Positions 1 to 7,848 of a DNA stretch of 35,676 bases are shown here, piece after piece. The notes under the pieces are model-generated. The model saw only the letters and a program-made list of their open reading frames with translations. It ran no database searches and had not been told where the DNA came from. The stretch lies in IMG/VR virus record IMGVR_UViG_3300032236_000554, positions 1 through 35,676 of that record; one strand, 5' to 3'. The DNA is from a virus. Within the stretch, counting starts at the first letter, position 1, and each line of letters starts with the position of its first letter. The position numbers and the translations under genes were made by a program.

Positions 1-33
1 CTCTACGATGGCTTCGTGTGCGGTTTTGGTCAT
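1..33 (-). CDS. 5' end of a gene cut by the left edge, possibly the lysin
   Basis: An ATG at position 33 is preceded by a good ribosome binding site (GGAAAG, about 6 nt upstream). It opens 11 codons reading MTKTAHEAIVE before the window ends. The upstream gene stops one base before this ATG, as expected for tightly packed phage genes. The right edge of the window begins inside a CHAP lysin that lacks its own start, so these 11 codons may be its N-terminus in a circular or circularly permuted genome. The junction is not exact: joining base 1 directly to base 35676 puts the two parts out of frame, so some bases would have to be missing or wrong. The open frame is seen; its identity is inferred. 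Confidence 0.5.
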   Translation of the reverse strand, partial: MTKTAHEAIVE

Positions 34-34
34 G

Positions 35-346
35 TTACTTTCCTGTCATTCGGTAAACGATTTCTGTGATGAACACGATGACCGACAGGCCGCCGTATGC
101 CATCCACAACTTCTTTTCGGTGTCGCGTAGACGCTTGTCCATTGTATCAAGTCGTTCGATAACGGTGGCCAGGCTTTGAAGCATTGCTTCGTTCTGACGG
201 ATGCGCTTTTCGTGGTCGTCGGCCACCTTCTTCTGGTCGGTCAAACCCTTTTCAGTTGCGTCGATGTGGTTCGGCAACCGTTCGTTCAAGATGGTGACCT
301 GGCGGGTTAGTTCGACCGCCCAACCAGGAATGTTTTCGTCAGGCAT
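35..346 (-). CDS. Coiled-coil protein with C-terminal membrane anchor
   Basis: A 103-residue protein. The first 80 residues are charged and heptad-like (IDATEKGLTDQKKVADDHEK and onward), predicting a coiled coil. A single hydrophobic segment near the C-terminus (GGLSVIVFITEIVY) follows, then a short basic tail. This layout resembles XhlA-type lysis accessory proteins that sit beside lysins, and the next gene downstream may be the lysin. The start chosen is ATG 346, which shares its A with the stop codon of the tail-fibre gene (TAATG); a TTG three codons upstream is less likely. A role in lysis is inference from architecture and position. Confidence 0.7.
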   Translation of the reverse strand: MPDENIPGWAVELTRQVTILNERLPNHIDATEKGLTDQKKVADDHEKRIRQNEAMLQSLATVIERLDTMDKRLRDTEKKLWMAYGGLSVIVFITEIVYRMTGK

Positions 347-1560
347 TACGCCCACGCGCCAATGACTTGCGCGGTAGTTTGGTTGATTGGGGTCATCTTG
401 ACGAAACTGTTGGCGAGTAGGGTCGCGGTCGTGTTGCTACTAACTTGGCTTTGTATGTTGAAAGTGCCGGCGGTGCTGAAACGAACGAAACCTTTGACGA
501 TGATTTTTGTGAACACCGAAACACCTGGCGACGCCGACGATACGGTGGCCAGGGTAGTCGCCGCCGTCGTGTTGATTGCGAAACTGTTCATCGTTGCCGT
601 TGTGTTCAATGCGTTGCTTGCCGAAGCGTAGTCGACTTGGTAAGAGATGCTAGTGATGGTTGCCGTGCCATTGTGACCAATGTTTAGTGTTCCCGAACCC
701 GCGGAGTTCACAACCTGGTAAAGCATGTGTGCGTCGAACTCATAGTTCGTATTGGCTTGAACGGTTAGTCGAACACCGAACGCCGCTTCGCCCGGTGTCG
801 TTATGGTGCTGGCGCGGTCAGCGTTTAGAACATAGAAGTGCGTAGCCGGCAGAAGCGCGCGGCCGCCGTTGGTCGTGTTGGTTGCGGTGCTGGCCGGGGT
901 GAAGAACGCGGTCGAACCGTTGTATTCAATCGCGCCACCAACAGAAGTTCCAAGGTTTGTTCCCGCGGTCAAGTTGACCGGGGCGACAGAAGAAGTTCCC
1001 GCGGTGGTCGTCAAGTTTGGGGTGGTAATCGAACCAGAGAATGTTCCACCGGCTGGCGTCATAAAGGCGTTAGAAGTTGCGACGACGCGAGTGTCGGTAA
1101 TGTTGCCCGAAACGATTGTCGTGGCGGCGGCGGCGACCGCAATCGTGGCCAGGCTGATGCTGTTCGCCGGGGTGTTCGGGGCGGTCGGTGACGCGGCCGG
1201 TGTGCCGGCAACCACCGTAAAAGTCACATTGTTAGTCAACCCTGAGTAGTAAGCGTCGTTCACCGTCATCACAACGCGGTCAATGCGCGGGTTCGTGGCG
1301 TCAGCGGTCGACACGGCGATGTTCGTGGTCGCGTCGTTGTAACCGACATACACGCCCATGTTGGTCTGGGTCGTGCCAACGATGGCCGCCCAACCCGAAG
1401 CGATGTTCACATTCATGGCCGGCGTCGCGTTAGCGGTCACGGCCAACGAAGATGAACCAATGATGCCTGTCGTCGCATACGCGGCCTGTGCCGTCAAGCG
1501 GTCGTTCTCAGCGGTGTGCGAACCCTGTTGTAGCCATGATGGCGGTGTGCGTAGAGCCAT
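346..1560 (-). CDS. Tail fibre / receptor-binding protein candidate
   Basis: A 404-residue protein very rich in Thr, Ala, Ser and Asn with almost no Cys, typical of beta-rich phage fibres. The N-terminus (MALRTPPSWLQQGSHTAEND) and the following segment, up to an IDRVVMTVND motif, resemble baseplate-attachment regions of actinophage minor tail proteins. A glycine/threonine-rich linker follows, and then a C-terminal beta domain (about residues 240-404). It lies directly after the distal tail gene and before the lysis-type genes, the usual place for a receptor-binding protein. Structural role is likely; receptor binding is inferred from position and composition. Confidence 0.65.
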   Translation of the reverse strand: MALRTPPSWLQQGSHTAENDRLTAQAAYATTGIIGSSSLAVTANATPAMNVNIASGWAAIVGTTQTNMGVYVGYNDATTNIAVSTADATNPRIDRVVMTVNDAYYSGLTNNVTFTVVAGTPAASPTAPNTPANSISLATIAVAAAATTIVSGNITDTRVVATSNAFMTPAGGTFSGSITTPNLTTTAGTSSVAPVNLTAGTNLGTSVGGAIEYNGSTAFFTPASTATNTTNGGRALLPATHFYVLNADRASTITTPGEAAFGVRLTVQANTNYEFDAHMLYQVVNSAGSGTLNIGHNGTATITSISYQVDYASASNALNTTATMNSFAINTTAATTLATVSSASPGVSVFTKIIVKGFVRFSTAGTFNIQSQVSSNTTATLLANSFVKMTPINQTTAQVIGAWA

Positions 1561-1571
1561 GGGGGTTTCTC

Positions 1572-2657
1572 CTAGATGTATGCCGAACGATAAACGACTG
1601 ACGCTGTGGTCAATCCTACCGTAGTGTTTGTGCCGGTGAAGTAGAAGTTGCTAGTGCCAGGCGGCACGGCGAACCAGGTCGAAGTTCCGGCCACCAAGTT
1701 GCGGGCTGACACACCGTTCAAGGTGACCAGTTTGTTGTCTAAGTCAATGACCAGGCTGTCGGTGTTTGTCAACGAAGTCAGAATGGTCATGTATTGGTTT
1801 GTTGTGATGTTGCCAACGGTCGGGTTCGTGACCGGACCGACTATTGTGATGACCGGGTTTGTGGTCGCCCAACCCTGGTTCGTGATGGCCGTCGACTGTG
1901 ACAACGAACCCTGACCGTAAACCAGGTTGTAAGTGCGGTTATAGGTTCGACCCTGGGGGGCTGACACCGACAGGGTGGCCGTGGTCGCTGTGTCTGAATA
2001 GTAGCGCGGGTCTGGCGCGAAGAAGGTGAACTGTGACCTGATGTAACCGTAAGTGTATTCAGGGTCGATTAGGGTCTTGCGTGACCTGACGCGGGCGTTG
2101 ATGCGGTTCTGTTGGTCGCTCGCCGACAACAAGAACTGTATCGGTGTCGTGCCGGTCTGTTGTGGCAGAAGCGCGCTTTGAAGATAGTTGAAGTTTTGGT
2201 GCGCCGTGTTGCCGCCGCCGCCGAAGGTGTGAACCGTCATAACCAGGGTTCGACCGGCCAAGAAGTCGCGACCGCTGAACATGCCGTCGTTGTAGCCACG
2301 GTTGTCGTCTTGGGTTCGAAGGTCTGGCAAACTTTCCAGGCCGTCGATGTCAATGATTTGGTAAGGCGAGTTAGTGCCACCGAAACGGAAGCCCGTTGTC
2401 GCTGTGCCTGTGCCTGACGAAACACCGACCGTCGTGTTGTTGACGGTGAACGAAGTCGATGACGCGCTGGCCACGGTCACGAAGGTCAAGTTCAACGAAG
2501 AACCCGAACCGACGCCCAGGCCGGTGATGCTGACAATCGCGCCGACGGTGAAACTGTTGGCCGCCGTGTAAGTCACAACCGTGCCTGACCCGCTGGCCGC
2601 CGTGACGGTTGCGGTTAGTTGCTCGCCGAAACTGAACTGGTAGTTGTTTAGGGTCAT
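1572..2657 (-). CDS. Distal tail protein (Dit-like) with inserted beta domain
   Basis: A 361-residue protein. The core pattern FGGTNSPYQIIDIDGLESLP followed by RGYNDGMFSGRDFLAGRTL is characteristic of the siphovirus distal tail protein that joins the tail tube to the baseplate. The N-terminal strand (NNYQFSFGEQL) is separated from this core by about 75 residues of Gly/Ser/Thr/Val-rich sequence that reads as an Ig-like or similar beta domain inserted into the fold. The ATG overlaps the stop of the tape-measure gene by 4 nt (ATGA). The order tape measure, Dit, fibre is standard. Confidence 0.8.
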   Translation of the reverse strand: MTLNNYQFSFGEQLTATVTAASGSGTVVTYTAANSFTVGAIVSITGLGVGSGSSLNLTFVTVASASSTSFTVNNTTVGVSSGTGTATTGFRFGGTNSPYQIIDIDGLESLPDLRTQDDNRGYNDGMFSGRDFLAGRTLVMTVHTFGGGGNTAHQNFNYLQSALLPQQTGTTPIQFLLSASDQQNRINARVRSRKTLIDPEYTYGYIRSQFTFFAPDPRYYSDTATTATLSVSAPQGRTYNRTYNLVYGQGSLSQSTAITNQGWATTNPVITIVGPVTNPTVGNITTNQYMTILTSLTNTDSLVIDLDNKLVTLNGVSARNLVAGTSTWFAVPPGTSNFYFTGTNTTVGLTTASVVYRSAYI

Positions 2658-4747
2658 CCTGTCGCCCCTGACGCGGTGATTGGCAAACCGAACTTGATGC
2701 TGTTGATTGTGGCCTGAGCAATCGAAGCCGCGGTCGCGTTGGTGTTGTTGTTGTTAGTCACATTTATGACTTGCTGGTTCGCGGTTGCTTCGGCTGTCTT
2801 CAACGCGCCCTTGACCTTGGTGACATCGGTGGCCGCTGAACCCAGGTTGCCCTTCATGCCCTTGACCTTTGTGGCCAGGTGTTTGTCTAGGCCGCTTAGG
2901 GTGTCCTTCAACATTTGGGCGGCCTTAGTCAACGCGTCGCCTAGTGCCTTGGTTGACACGGTGAACTGGTCTGTCATCGAAGTGGCCAGGCCGTCAACAC
3001 CATGCGTCGATGCTTCGTTCGCCTGTTGGAACATGTCTTGGATTTGTTTCGCCTGGTCAGGGGTCGAAGCCAGAAGCGACTGTGCCATCTGGTCACCCAT
3101 GACAGGACCTTGCGCCATGACCTGTTTGATGAACTCCGCTGAGTAACCCGCGCTTGCCAGTTTGCCGGCGTCAGCGGCGAAGTTCTTGGTCTGGTTCATC
3201 TTGTCTTTTAGGGCGTTCAGCATGGCGTCGGCCGACTGGTAACCCTGGCTGAATAGGTCGCCGGCGTTCACGGCGGTCGCTGATGCGAACGCGGCCTTGA
3301 AGTCGTCAACCTTCTTTTGAACATCGTCTTTGTATTGTTGCGTTGCTTTGACGACGGCGTCTTGATACTTCTTTTGGGCGGCGAGAAGTTTGTCTTGGGT
3401 TGCCTGAGCGTATGCGACCATTGGGTTCGTCTTAGCCCCAGAACCGCCGGCCGCGCCGCTTGCGCCGCCGCTTGCGGGGGTCAGCCCGGCAACATCGCCG
3501 GCCGCTAGGGCATCGGCTGAACCTTCCTTCTTGACCTTGACCTTGACTTCGGGTTCGACCTTCAAACCAAGAAGCGACATCAGGCCATCCAACATTGGTT
3601 TGATGACGCCATCCCAGATTGGTTTCAAGAACTCGCCAAGTTTTTGGAATGCGAAGGTCACGCCGTCAATGATTGGGGCAAGAATGTCACCCAACACTTC
3701 GGCCAACTTGCTGACATAAGGGATTACATAGTCGGTCAAGATGCTGGCAAACCACATAAGGATTGGTAACAGAACCTTGTCCAACAACCTAATCAGCGGG
3801 GGCAGAAGTTTGTCGACAAGTTTCATAATCGGCGGCAACAACTTTTCAAACACAGGCCACAGAACATTCAAGACCTTGATGACGGGCGGCAAGATTTTCA
3901 TCAAGATGCCACCTAACCATTGGGCAAGTTTGCCGACCAGGCCGATGATTTTCGCAACGATTGGCATCAACGGTTGTAACACTTTGCCCAACTGTTCGAA
4001 CACGATTTTGATGACCGGCGCAAGTTTTTGAAGAACCTGGCCAACTGTTTTGATAAGTGGCAAGAACGCCGCGCCCAGGGTCTTCTTCAACTGTTCGAAG
4101 ATGACGCTAAGTTTCTGGTATGGGTTTGTGTCGGCCGCCTTTTCAGCCGCGCCGGCGAATGTCTTTTGAAGGTATAACATCTGGTCTTTTGCGCCCTTTG
4201 TGCCAGGTATCATTTTTTGAAGCGCGGCGGTGTTACCTTCCATAGCCTTGGCCATTGCCTTCGAAACCGAACCGACATCTTTGCCGGTGGCGGCGGCGAC
4301 ATCCATGGCGACCTTGTTCAACGCCATGGCTTTCGTGCTGTTGTGGGTCACACGAACCAGGGTTTCGAACGACGGGCGAAGTTTGTCGATGCTGATGCCC
4401 GACGCCAGTTCCATGCTGTCCATCTGTTCGTTGATGGCCTTGGATTGTTCAGCGGTTGCGCCCGTCGACACCTTCAACTGACGGGCAAGTTCGGCTTGTT
4501 GTTGCGCTTCTTGACCGGCCAGTTTTGTGCTTTCCCCGATGACCTTGACCAGTTCAACCGCGCCAACTGCCAAACCGATTTTGCCCAAGAACTTGTGCGC
4601 CTTTTCGCCCAGTTCTTTGAACTTGCCTTCTTGGCTTTTGACGGTTTCACCCAGGTGTTTGAACTGCCCTTCAAGGGCTTCCATCTGGGTTTTGACCTGG
4701 GCAAGTTCTAGTTCGACCTTGACGGATAGCGGTGGGATGTCAGACAT
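2654..4747 (-). CDS. Tail tape measure protein
   Basis: A 697-residue protein from the preferred start, and the longest in the window, fitting its role of setting tail length and spanning the tail lumen. The N-terminal 100 residues are Lys/Glu coiled coil. Residues of about 220-380 form a long hydrophobic tract with repeats of the type LPPVIKVL and LPPIMKLV, as in membrane-active tape measure segments. The C-terminal half is Ala/Lys/Gln-rich coiled coil ending in an Asn/Thr-rich stretch. Start ATG 4747 shares a base with the upstream stop (TGATG); an ATG at 4759, adding MEAL, is also possible. Confidence 0.9.
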   Translation of the reverse strand: MSDIPPLSVKVELELAQVKTQMEALEGQFKHLGETVKSQEGKFKELGEKAHKFLGKIGLAVGAVELVKVIGESTKLAGQEAQQQAELARQLKVSTGATAEQSKAINEQMDSMELASGISIDKLRPSFETLVRVTHNSTKAMALNKVAMDVAAATGKDVGSVSKAMAKAMEGNTAALQKMIPGTKGAKDQMLYLQKTFAGAAEKAADTNPYQKLSVIFEQLKKTLGAAFLPLIKTVGQVLQKLAPVIKIVFEQLGKVLQPLMPIVAKIIGLVGKLAQWLGGILMKILPPVIKVLNVLWPVFEKLLPPIMKLVDKLLPPLIRLLDKVLLPILMWFASILTDYVIPYVSKLAEVLGDILAPIIDGVTFAFQKLGEFLKPIWDGVIKPMLDGLMSLLGLKVEPEVKVKVKKEGSADALAAGDVAGLTPASGGASGAAGGSGAKTNPMVAYAQATQDKLLAAQKKYQDAVVKATQQYKDDVQKKVDDFKAAFASATAVNAGDLFSQGYQSADAMLNALKDKMNQTKNFAADAGKLASAGYSAEFIKQVMAQGPVMGDQMAQSLLASTPDQAKQIQDMFQQANEASTHGVDGLATSMTDQFTVSTKALGDALTKAAQMLKDTLSGLDKHLATKVKGMKGNLGSAATDVTKVKGALKTAEATANQQVINVTNNNNTNATAASIAQATINSIKFGLPITASGATG

Positions 4748-5175
4748 CAGGGCTTCCATTTCTTCAAGAACGCCGCTGTGAATATGCGCTGGGCGTCTGG
4801 CCGAACCCTATCAACCGTAGGGCGTAGATAAGGATAGTTTAGTCCAACTTCCAACCGCCTAGCGTAAACCATTGTTGGGAACACCGTCGCTTCGTAAGTG
4901 CCAAACCCTTCACGAACTTCGGTATGAACCGACGATTGAAGATTGCCGCTTCGACGGTTGGGCGGTGTTCCTGCCCCGCCAATGTGGCCAGGGGGCGACC
5001 ACGACAACCCGACGCGGCGGTGCGGATTGTTGTTCAGCGTGATTTTGGTTTCGCGTTCAATAGTCAAACCTAGTTGGCCGATGGCGAAGATTGCCGCCTT
5101 TTCAATCTGGTCGCGTTTGTGACTGAGCGCGGTAATCGTGGCTGACAAGTTGGTGATTTCAACCTTTGCGGTCAC
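4747..5175 (-). CDS. HK97 gp10-like tail completion / neck protein
   Basis: A 142-residue protein. The central pattern RRVGLSWSPPGHIGGAGTPP with RRSGNLQSSV, and the C-terminal YPYLRPTVDRVRPDAQRIF, match the HK97 gp10-type family of neck or tail-completion proteins. Start is GTG 5175, overlapping the stop of the frameshifted chaperone (GTGA). Its position between the tail chaperone and the tape measure is unusual, because members of this family normally sit between the connector and major tail genes. Confidence 0.65.
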   Translation of the reverse strand: MTAKVEITNLSATITALSHKRDQIEKAAIFAIGQLGLTIERETKITLNNNPHRRVGLSWSPPGHIGGAGTPPNRRSGNLQSSVHTEVREGFGTYEATVFPTMVYARRLEVGLNYPYLRPTVDRVRPDAQRIFTAAFLKKWKP

Positions 5176-5716
5176 TTGTTCATCAACTCCGTCTTCACTT
5201 CTTCGTTCACGGCGGTAATCGCCACTAACCAGTCTAGTAACGCCCCAGGCTGTTCATCGACCTGGGTCGGTGTCCAACCGAAACGGTCAGCGAAGAAGAA
5301 GTAACGCCATTCGACTTCCGGGTAGACGAAGTCGTCATGTCGTTCGTTGCCACGAAGAACCCAACGAAGTCGTTCTAACTGGCGGTAGGGGCTTTTGGGT
5401 CGGCTTCCGTTTCGGTGGTCTGTGCCAACTTAGGCCACAACACCGGCATGGCCGCTTCGGCTTCTTCAAGCAACGCGTCGTAGTCAGCGATTTCAAGTTC
5501 GCCCAGGCTGTCGATTTTGACGGCCGGCGGCACAAGGTCGAACGACCAGTCTTCAACCAGGATTGCGATTAGTTTCGACATGATGTTCATGCCAGTCTTG
5601 ACCGTTGCCTGGCCGTCAGCGTCGTCGTAAAGTTTCGCGCGGTCTTTCTGTTTCAAGGTGCGCGGGTCGCGCATGGTGACGGTTGCGCCTGATGGCAGGG
5701 TGATTTCTTTTGACAT
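5172..5716 (-). CDS. Tail assembly chaperone G-T fusion made by -1 frameshift
   Basis: Predicted long product of about 181 residues. Translation starts at ATG 5716, reads 108 codons in the gpG frame, slips back one base at C-CCA-AAA (5399-5393) and continues in the -1 frame to TGA 5174-5172. The new frame reads KSPYRQLERLRWVLRGNERH, then EWRYFFFADRFGWTP and DEQPGALLDWLVAI, which looks like the T domain of siphovirus chaperones. That open frame has no convincing start of its own. In lambda-like phages the G and GT products bind the tape measure and recruit tail-tube subunits. The frameshift is inferred from the canonical heptamer, the overlapping frames and the position before the tape measure. 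Confidence 0.85.
5375..5716 (-). CDS. Tail assembly chaperone G (unshifted product)
   Basis: A 113-residue product ending at TAG in the zero frame. The N-terminus (MSKEITLPSGATVTMRDPR) and the acidic, Leu/Ala-rich C-terminus are typical of actinophage tail assembly chaperones. A strong ribosome binding site (AAGGAAGGTAAC) sits just before the ATG. It follows the major tail protein and precedes the tape measure, the canonical location. Confidence 0.85.
   Translation of the reverse strand: MSKEITLPSGATVTMRDPRTLKQKDRAKLYDDADGQATVKTGMNIMSKLIAILVEDWSFDLVPPAVKIDSLGELEIADYDALLEEAEAAMPVLWPKLAQTTETEADPKAPTAS
5393..5399 (-). other. Slippery heptamer CCCAAAA for -1 frameshifting
   Basis: On the minus strand the zero-frame codons GAC CCA AAA GCC contain C-CCA-AAA, a perfect X-XXY-YYZ heptamer. 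It lies six codons before the zero-frame stop, and the -1 frame is open for 73 codons downstream. Both features are diagnostic of programmed frameshifting in tail chaperones. Confidence 0.85.
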
Positions 5717-5787
5717 TAGTTACCTTCCTTTTGGGTTGCCTTCCAAGTGTAAGCGACGGGGCAGGTAAGGGGAAGGCATTCCTAGAA

Positions 5788-5816
5788 TAACCCGCCCCGC
5801 CGCGGTTCTGGGGTTA
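5788..5816 (-). terminator. Hairpin after the major tail gene, possible weak terminator
   Basis: On the minus strand TAACCC, which contains the TAA stop of the major tail gene, can pair with GGGTTA, enclosing a GC-rich interior. It is followed by ATTCT rather than a strong T-tract. Such a hairpin could reduce read-through into the chaperone genes. Confidence 0.4.
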
Positions 5817-6800
5817 CTGGTAAGTGCCGCTAGCGATGGCGTTCTGGAAGACCCATTTAGCCGGTGCGTAGCCGCCAGTTGAACCGGCGTCGGTCGTGTT
5901 GCTTAGGCCGGTGATGTCGACGGTGATTTCGACGAAGTCCTTGCCGCGCTCTACAACGGCCGCGTGGTATGCGCCCTTTGACAAGGTGACCTGAACCTGG
6001 GTTGCGGTTGCGCCTGAGCCGTTAGACCAGTTCACAACAATCGAAGGCTGAGTGTTGGATAGGAAGCGGGTGAGTTCGGTGTCCGCTTCCATGACGAACT
6101 TGAACTGGCCTTTGGTTTCTAGTGCGCCGACGAAGTTAGCGAACGGGTTCTGGGTGTTGCTGATGCCGTAGATGCTGGTCAGCGAACGGGTCATGGTGAC
6201 CGAACCTTCGACCGCGTTGGCGACCTGTGAACCGGCGATGGTGACGGTTGCTTGCCAAACAGGGGTTGGCAGAACGGTGCTGAACGACGGGGTCGGTGCG
6301 CTGGTTGTGGCCGATGCGAAGCCGGTGGCTTTACAGTCGTATTCAAGAAGGCCTTCGGCTGAGAAGGTCAGGCCGACTTCGCTAACCTGAACGCCGGCGA
6401 ACTGGCGAACATTGGTTGCGTAGAAGTCGGTGATGGTGAACGCGGTCGGCTGGGTGTCGCCGGCAATCGCCACGCTGTTCTTCAACGATACGGTGTGAGT
6501 GAACGGGGCTGATGCGCCGGTTGTGGCGACCGAACCTAGAAGACCCGCAACTGCCCATGGGAAGGTGTCAGGGAAGACCGGACCACCCCATTCAACAGTC
6601 GAACGGGTGCGACCCTGGATGTAGTTGTAATCTTTGACGATTGAACCGCGAAGGCCTTCATCCATCAACGGGTCGATGATGTCGACCGTCTTGAACTTGC
6701 CAATGGCCACCGGAATGAACGCGGTCGCGGCGACGGCTGTTCCCTTGGTGGTTTCCTTGGCGATGCCTAGGTAACTTCTGACGCTGTTTTGTGCGGTCAT
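5814..6800 (-). CDS. Major tail protein (tail tube subunit)
   Basis: A 328-residue protein. The N-terminus (SVRSYLGIAKETTKGTAVA) is the conserved opening of siphovirus tube proteins, followed by FIPVAIGKF and a long Thr/Val/Ala-rich beta body, including TMTRSLTSIYGISNTQNP. It lies immediately upstream of the tail chaperones and is the expected highly expressed tube gene. There is no C-terminal Ig-type extension beyond the tube fold that I can see. Confidence 0.85.
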   Translation of the reverse strand: MTAQNSVRSYLGIAKETTKGTAVAATAFIPVAIGKFKTVDIIDPLMDEGLRGSIVKDYNYIQGRTRSTVEWGGPVFPDTFPWAVAGLLGSVATTGASAPFTHTVSLKNSVAIAGDTQPTAFTITDFYATNVRQFAGVQVSEVGLTFSAEGLLEYDCKATGFASATTSAPTPSFSTVLPTPVWQATVTIAGSQVANAVEGSVTMTRSLTSIYGISNTQNPFANFVGALETKGQFKFVMEADTELTRFLSNTQPSIVVNWSNGSGATATQVQVTLSKGAYHAAVVERGKDFVEITVDITGLSNTTDAGSTGGYAPAKWVFQNAIASGTYQ

Positions 6801-6823
6801 GTCAACTCCTGATTTCTATGGTT

Positions 6824-7093
6824 TTAGCGTGGTAGGTCTGGGTGTGCTTCTGTTGCGTCGATAACTTCGAACACGATGGCCGTGGCCAGGTCAACAACGC
6901 CCGCGATGTTTGCGCCATTTTCTTCGATGTTTTCATCAACCGAAGCCGGGGTGGCGTTCTGAGTTGCGGTTTCGACAGGCGCGTCGTCAACGGGCGTTGG
7001 TTCGTTCGACAGGTCAACAGGCGTAACAGGTGCGTCAATGGCGTCAGAAGCCGGCACAGGGCTGTTCTGGGGTGTATCTGACTTCTTGGCCAT
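6824..7093 (-). CDS. Small Pro/Asp/Thr-rich protein in the neck region
   Basis: An 89-residue acidic protein rich in Pro, Asp, Val and Thr (for example SDTPQNSPVPASDAIDAPV), probably disordered in its first 60 residues, with a short hydrophobic C-terminal helix (VVDLATAIVFEVIDA). A ribosome binding site (TAAGGA) precedes ATG 7093. It lies between connector genes and the major tail gene; function unknown. The composition could suit a flexible decoration or assembly factor, but that is not shown. Confidence 0.6.
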   Translation of the reverse strand: MAKKSDTPQNSPVPASDAIDAPVTPVDLSNEPTPVDDAPVETATQNATPASVDENIEENGANIAGVVDLATAIVFEVIDATEAHPDLPR

Positions 7094-7101
7094 CGTGTTC
7101 C

Positions 7102-7350
7102 TTAGACGGTTGGGTCGGTTGGGGCTGGGTCAGCGATGTCTTCGGCCGGGGCTGGGTCAACCGCTGGGGTGTCTTCGACAACCGGGGCAGACTTTGAAGC
7201 CTTGCCGCTGGCGACGCTGATACCGTTTCCAACAATACCATCAGGGGCGTCAAACTTGTCGCCCTGGTTCACGACCAGAACCGCGCCATTTGCGTCGAAT
7301 AGAGAAGGGAAGACCAGGGTGTCAGCCCCGTCGTATTTGTAAGTTGCCAT
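7102..7350 (-). CDS. Small neck-region protein with acidic Pro-rich tail
   Basis: An 82-residue protein. The first 50 residues look folded and beta-rich (YKYDGADTLVFPSLF, then NQGDKFDAPDGI), like small head-tail junction proteins. The last 30 are Pro/Asp/Ala-rich. The neighbouring gene just downstream has a similar tail composition. Function not identified; probably virion-associated from its position. Confidence 0.6.
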   Translation of the reverse strand: MATYKYDGADTLVFPSLFDANGAVLVVNQGDKFDAPDGIVGNGISVASGKASKSAPVVEDTPAVDPAPAEDIADPAPTDPTV

Positions 7351-7359
7351 GTCTATATC

Positions 7360-7848
7360 CTAACTGTTCAACATCTGAGTAACGGTGAAACGAACGGCCG
7401 CCCAGATTTCGGTCGCGCCGCCGTCATTAGTTTTCGGTTCGCCATAGGTCACCGTAATCATTGGTTCAGCGGCTTGCCAGATGACCGTGCCATCGGTCTG
7501 TCCTAGTCTATGCCCGCCGCCCCGCAACTGGTTCTTCACGGCGTCAACGATTGCGTCAAAGTCATCCATGGCGTCTTGCGAGTATTGGCGAACGCTGTGC
7601 GTGAAGATTTGAAACTCAACATCGTAGTCAATGCGTTTCATGCCGTTCGATGCGCCACCAACGGCCAGGCGTTCTTCGGTTTCGCCGGCGATGAACACCA
7701 TGCCGGCCGCGCGGGTCATCTGCCCGGCGGTCGCGTTCGCTTCGAAGTTGATGCGCTTCGGGTGGCTTGTGAAGATTTGGTTCAAGTTCGTGATGTTCGC
7801 CTGGGCAATCCACGACCCAACGGCGGTTCGAACTTCGCTTCGCGACAT
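7360..7848 (-). CDS. Tail terminator / head-tail joining protein candidate
   Basis: A 162-residue protein that follows the connector directly; the last base of the connector's stop codon is the first base of this start. The pattern is alternating beta strands with a central MKRIDYDVEFQIFTHS and a C-terminal AVRFTVTQMLNS. Size, order and beta content suit a tail terminator that caps the tube before joining to the head. I recognise no specific family motif. Confidence 0.6.
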   Translation of the reverse strand: MSRSEVRTAVGSWIAQANITNLNQIFTSHPKRINFEANATAGQMTRAAGMVFIAGETEERLAVGGASNGMKRIDYDVEFQIFTHSVRQYSQDAMDDFDAIVDAVKNQLRGGGHRLGQTDGTVIWQAAEPMITVTYGEPKTNDGGATEIWAAVRFTVTQMLNS

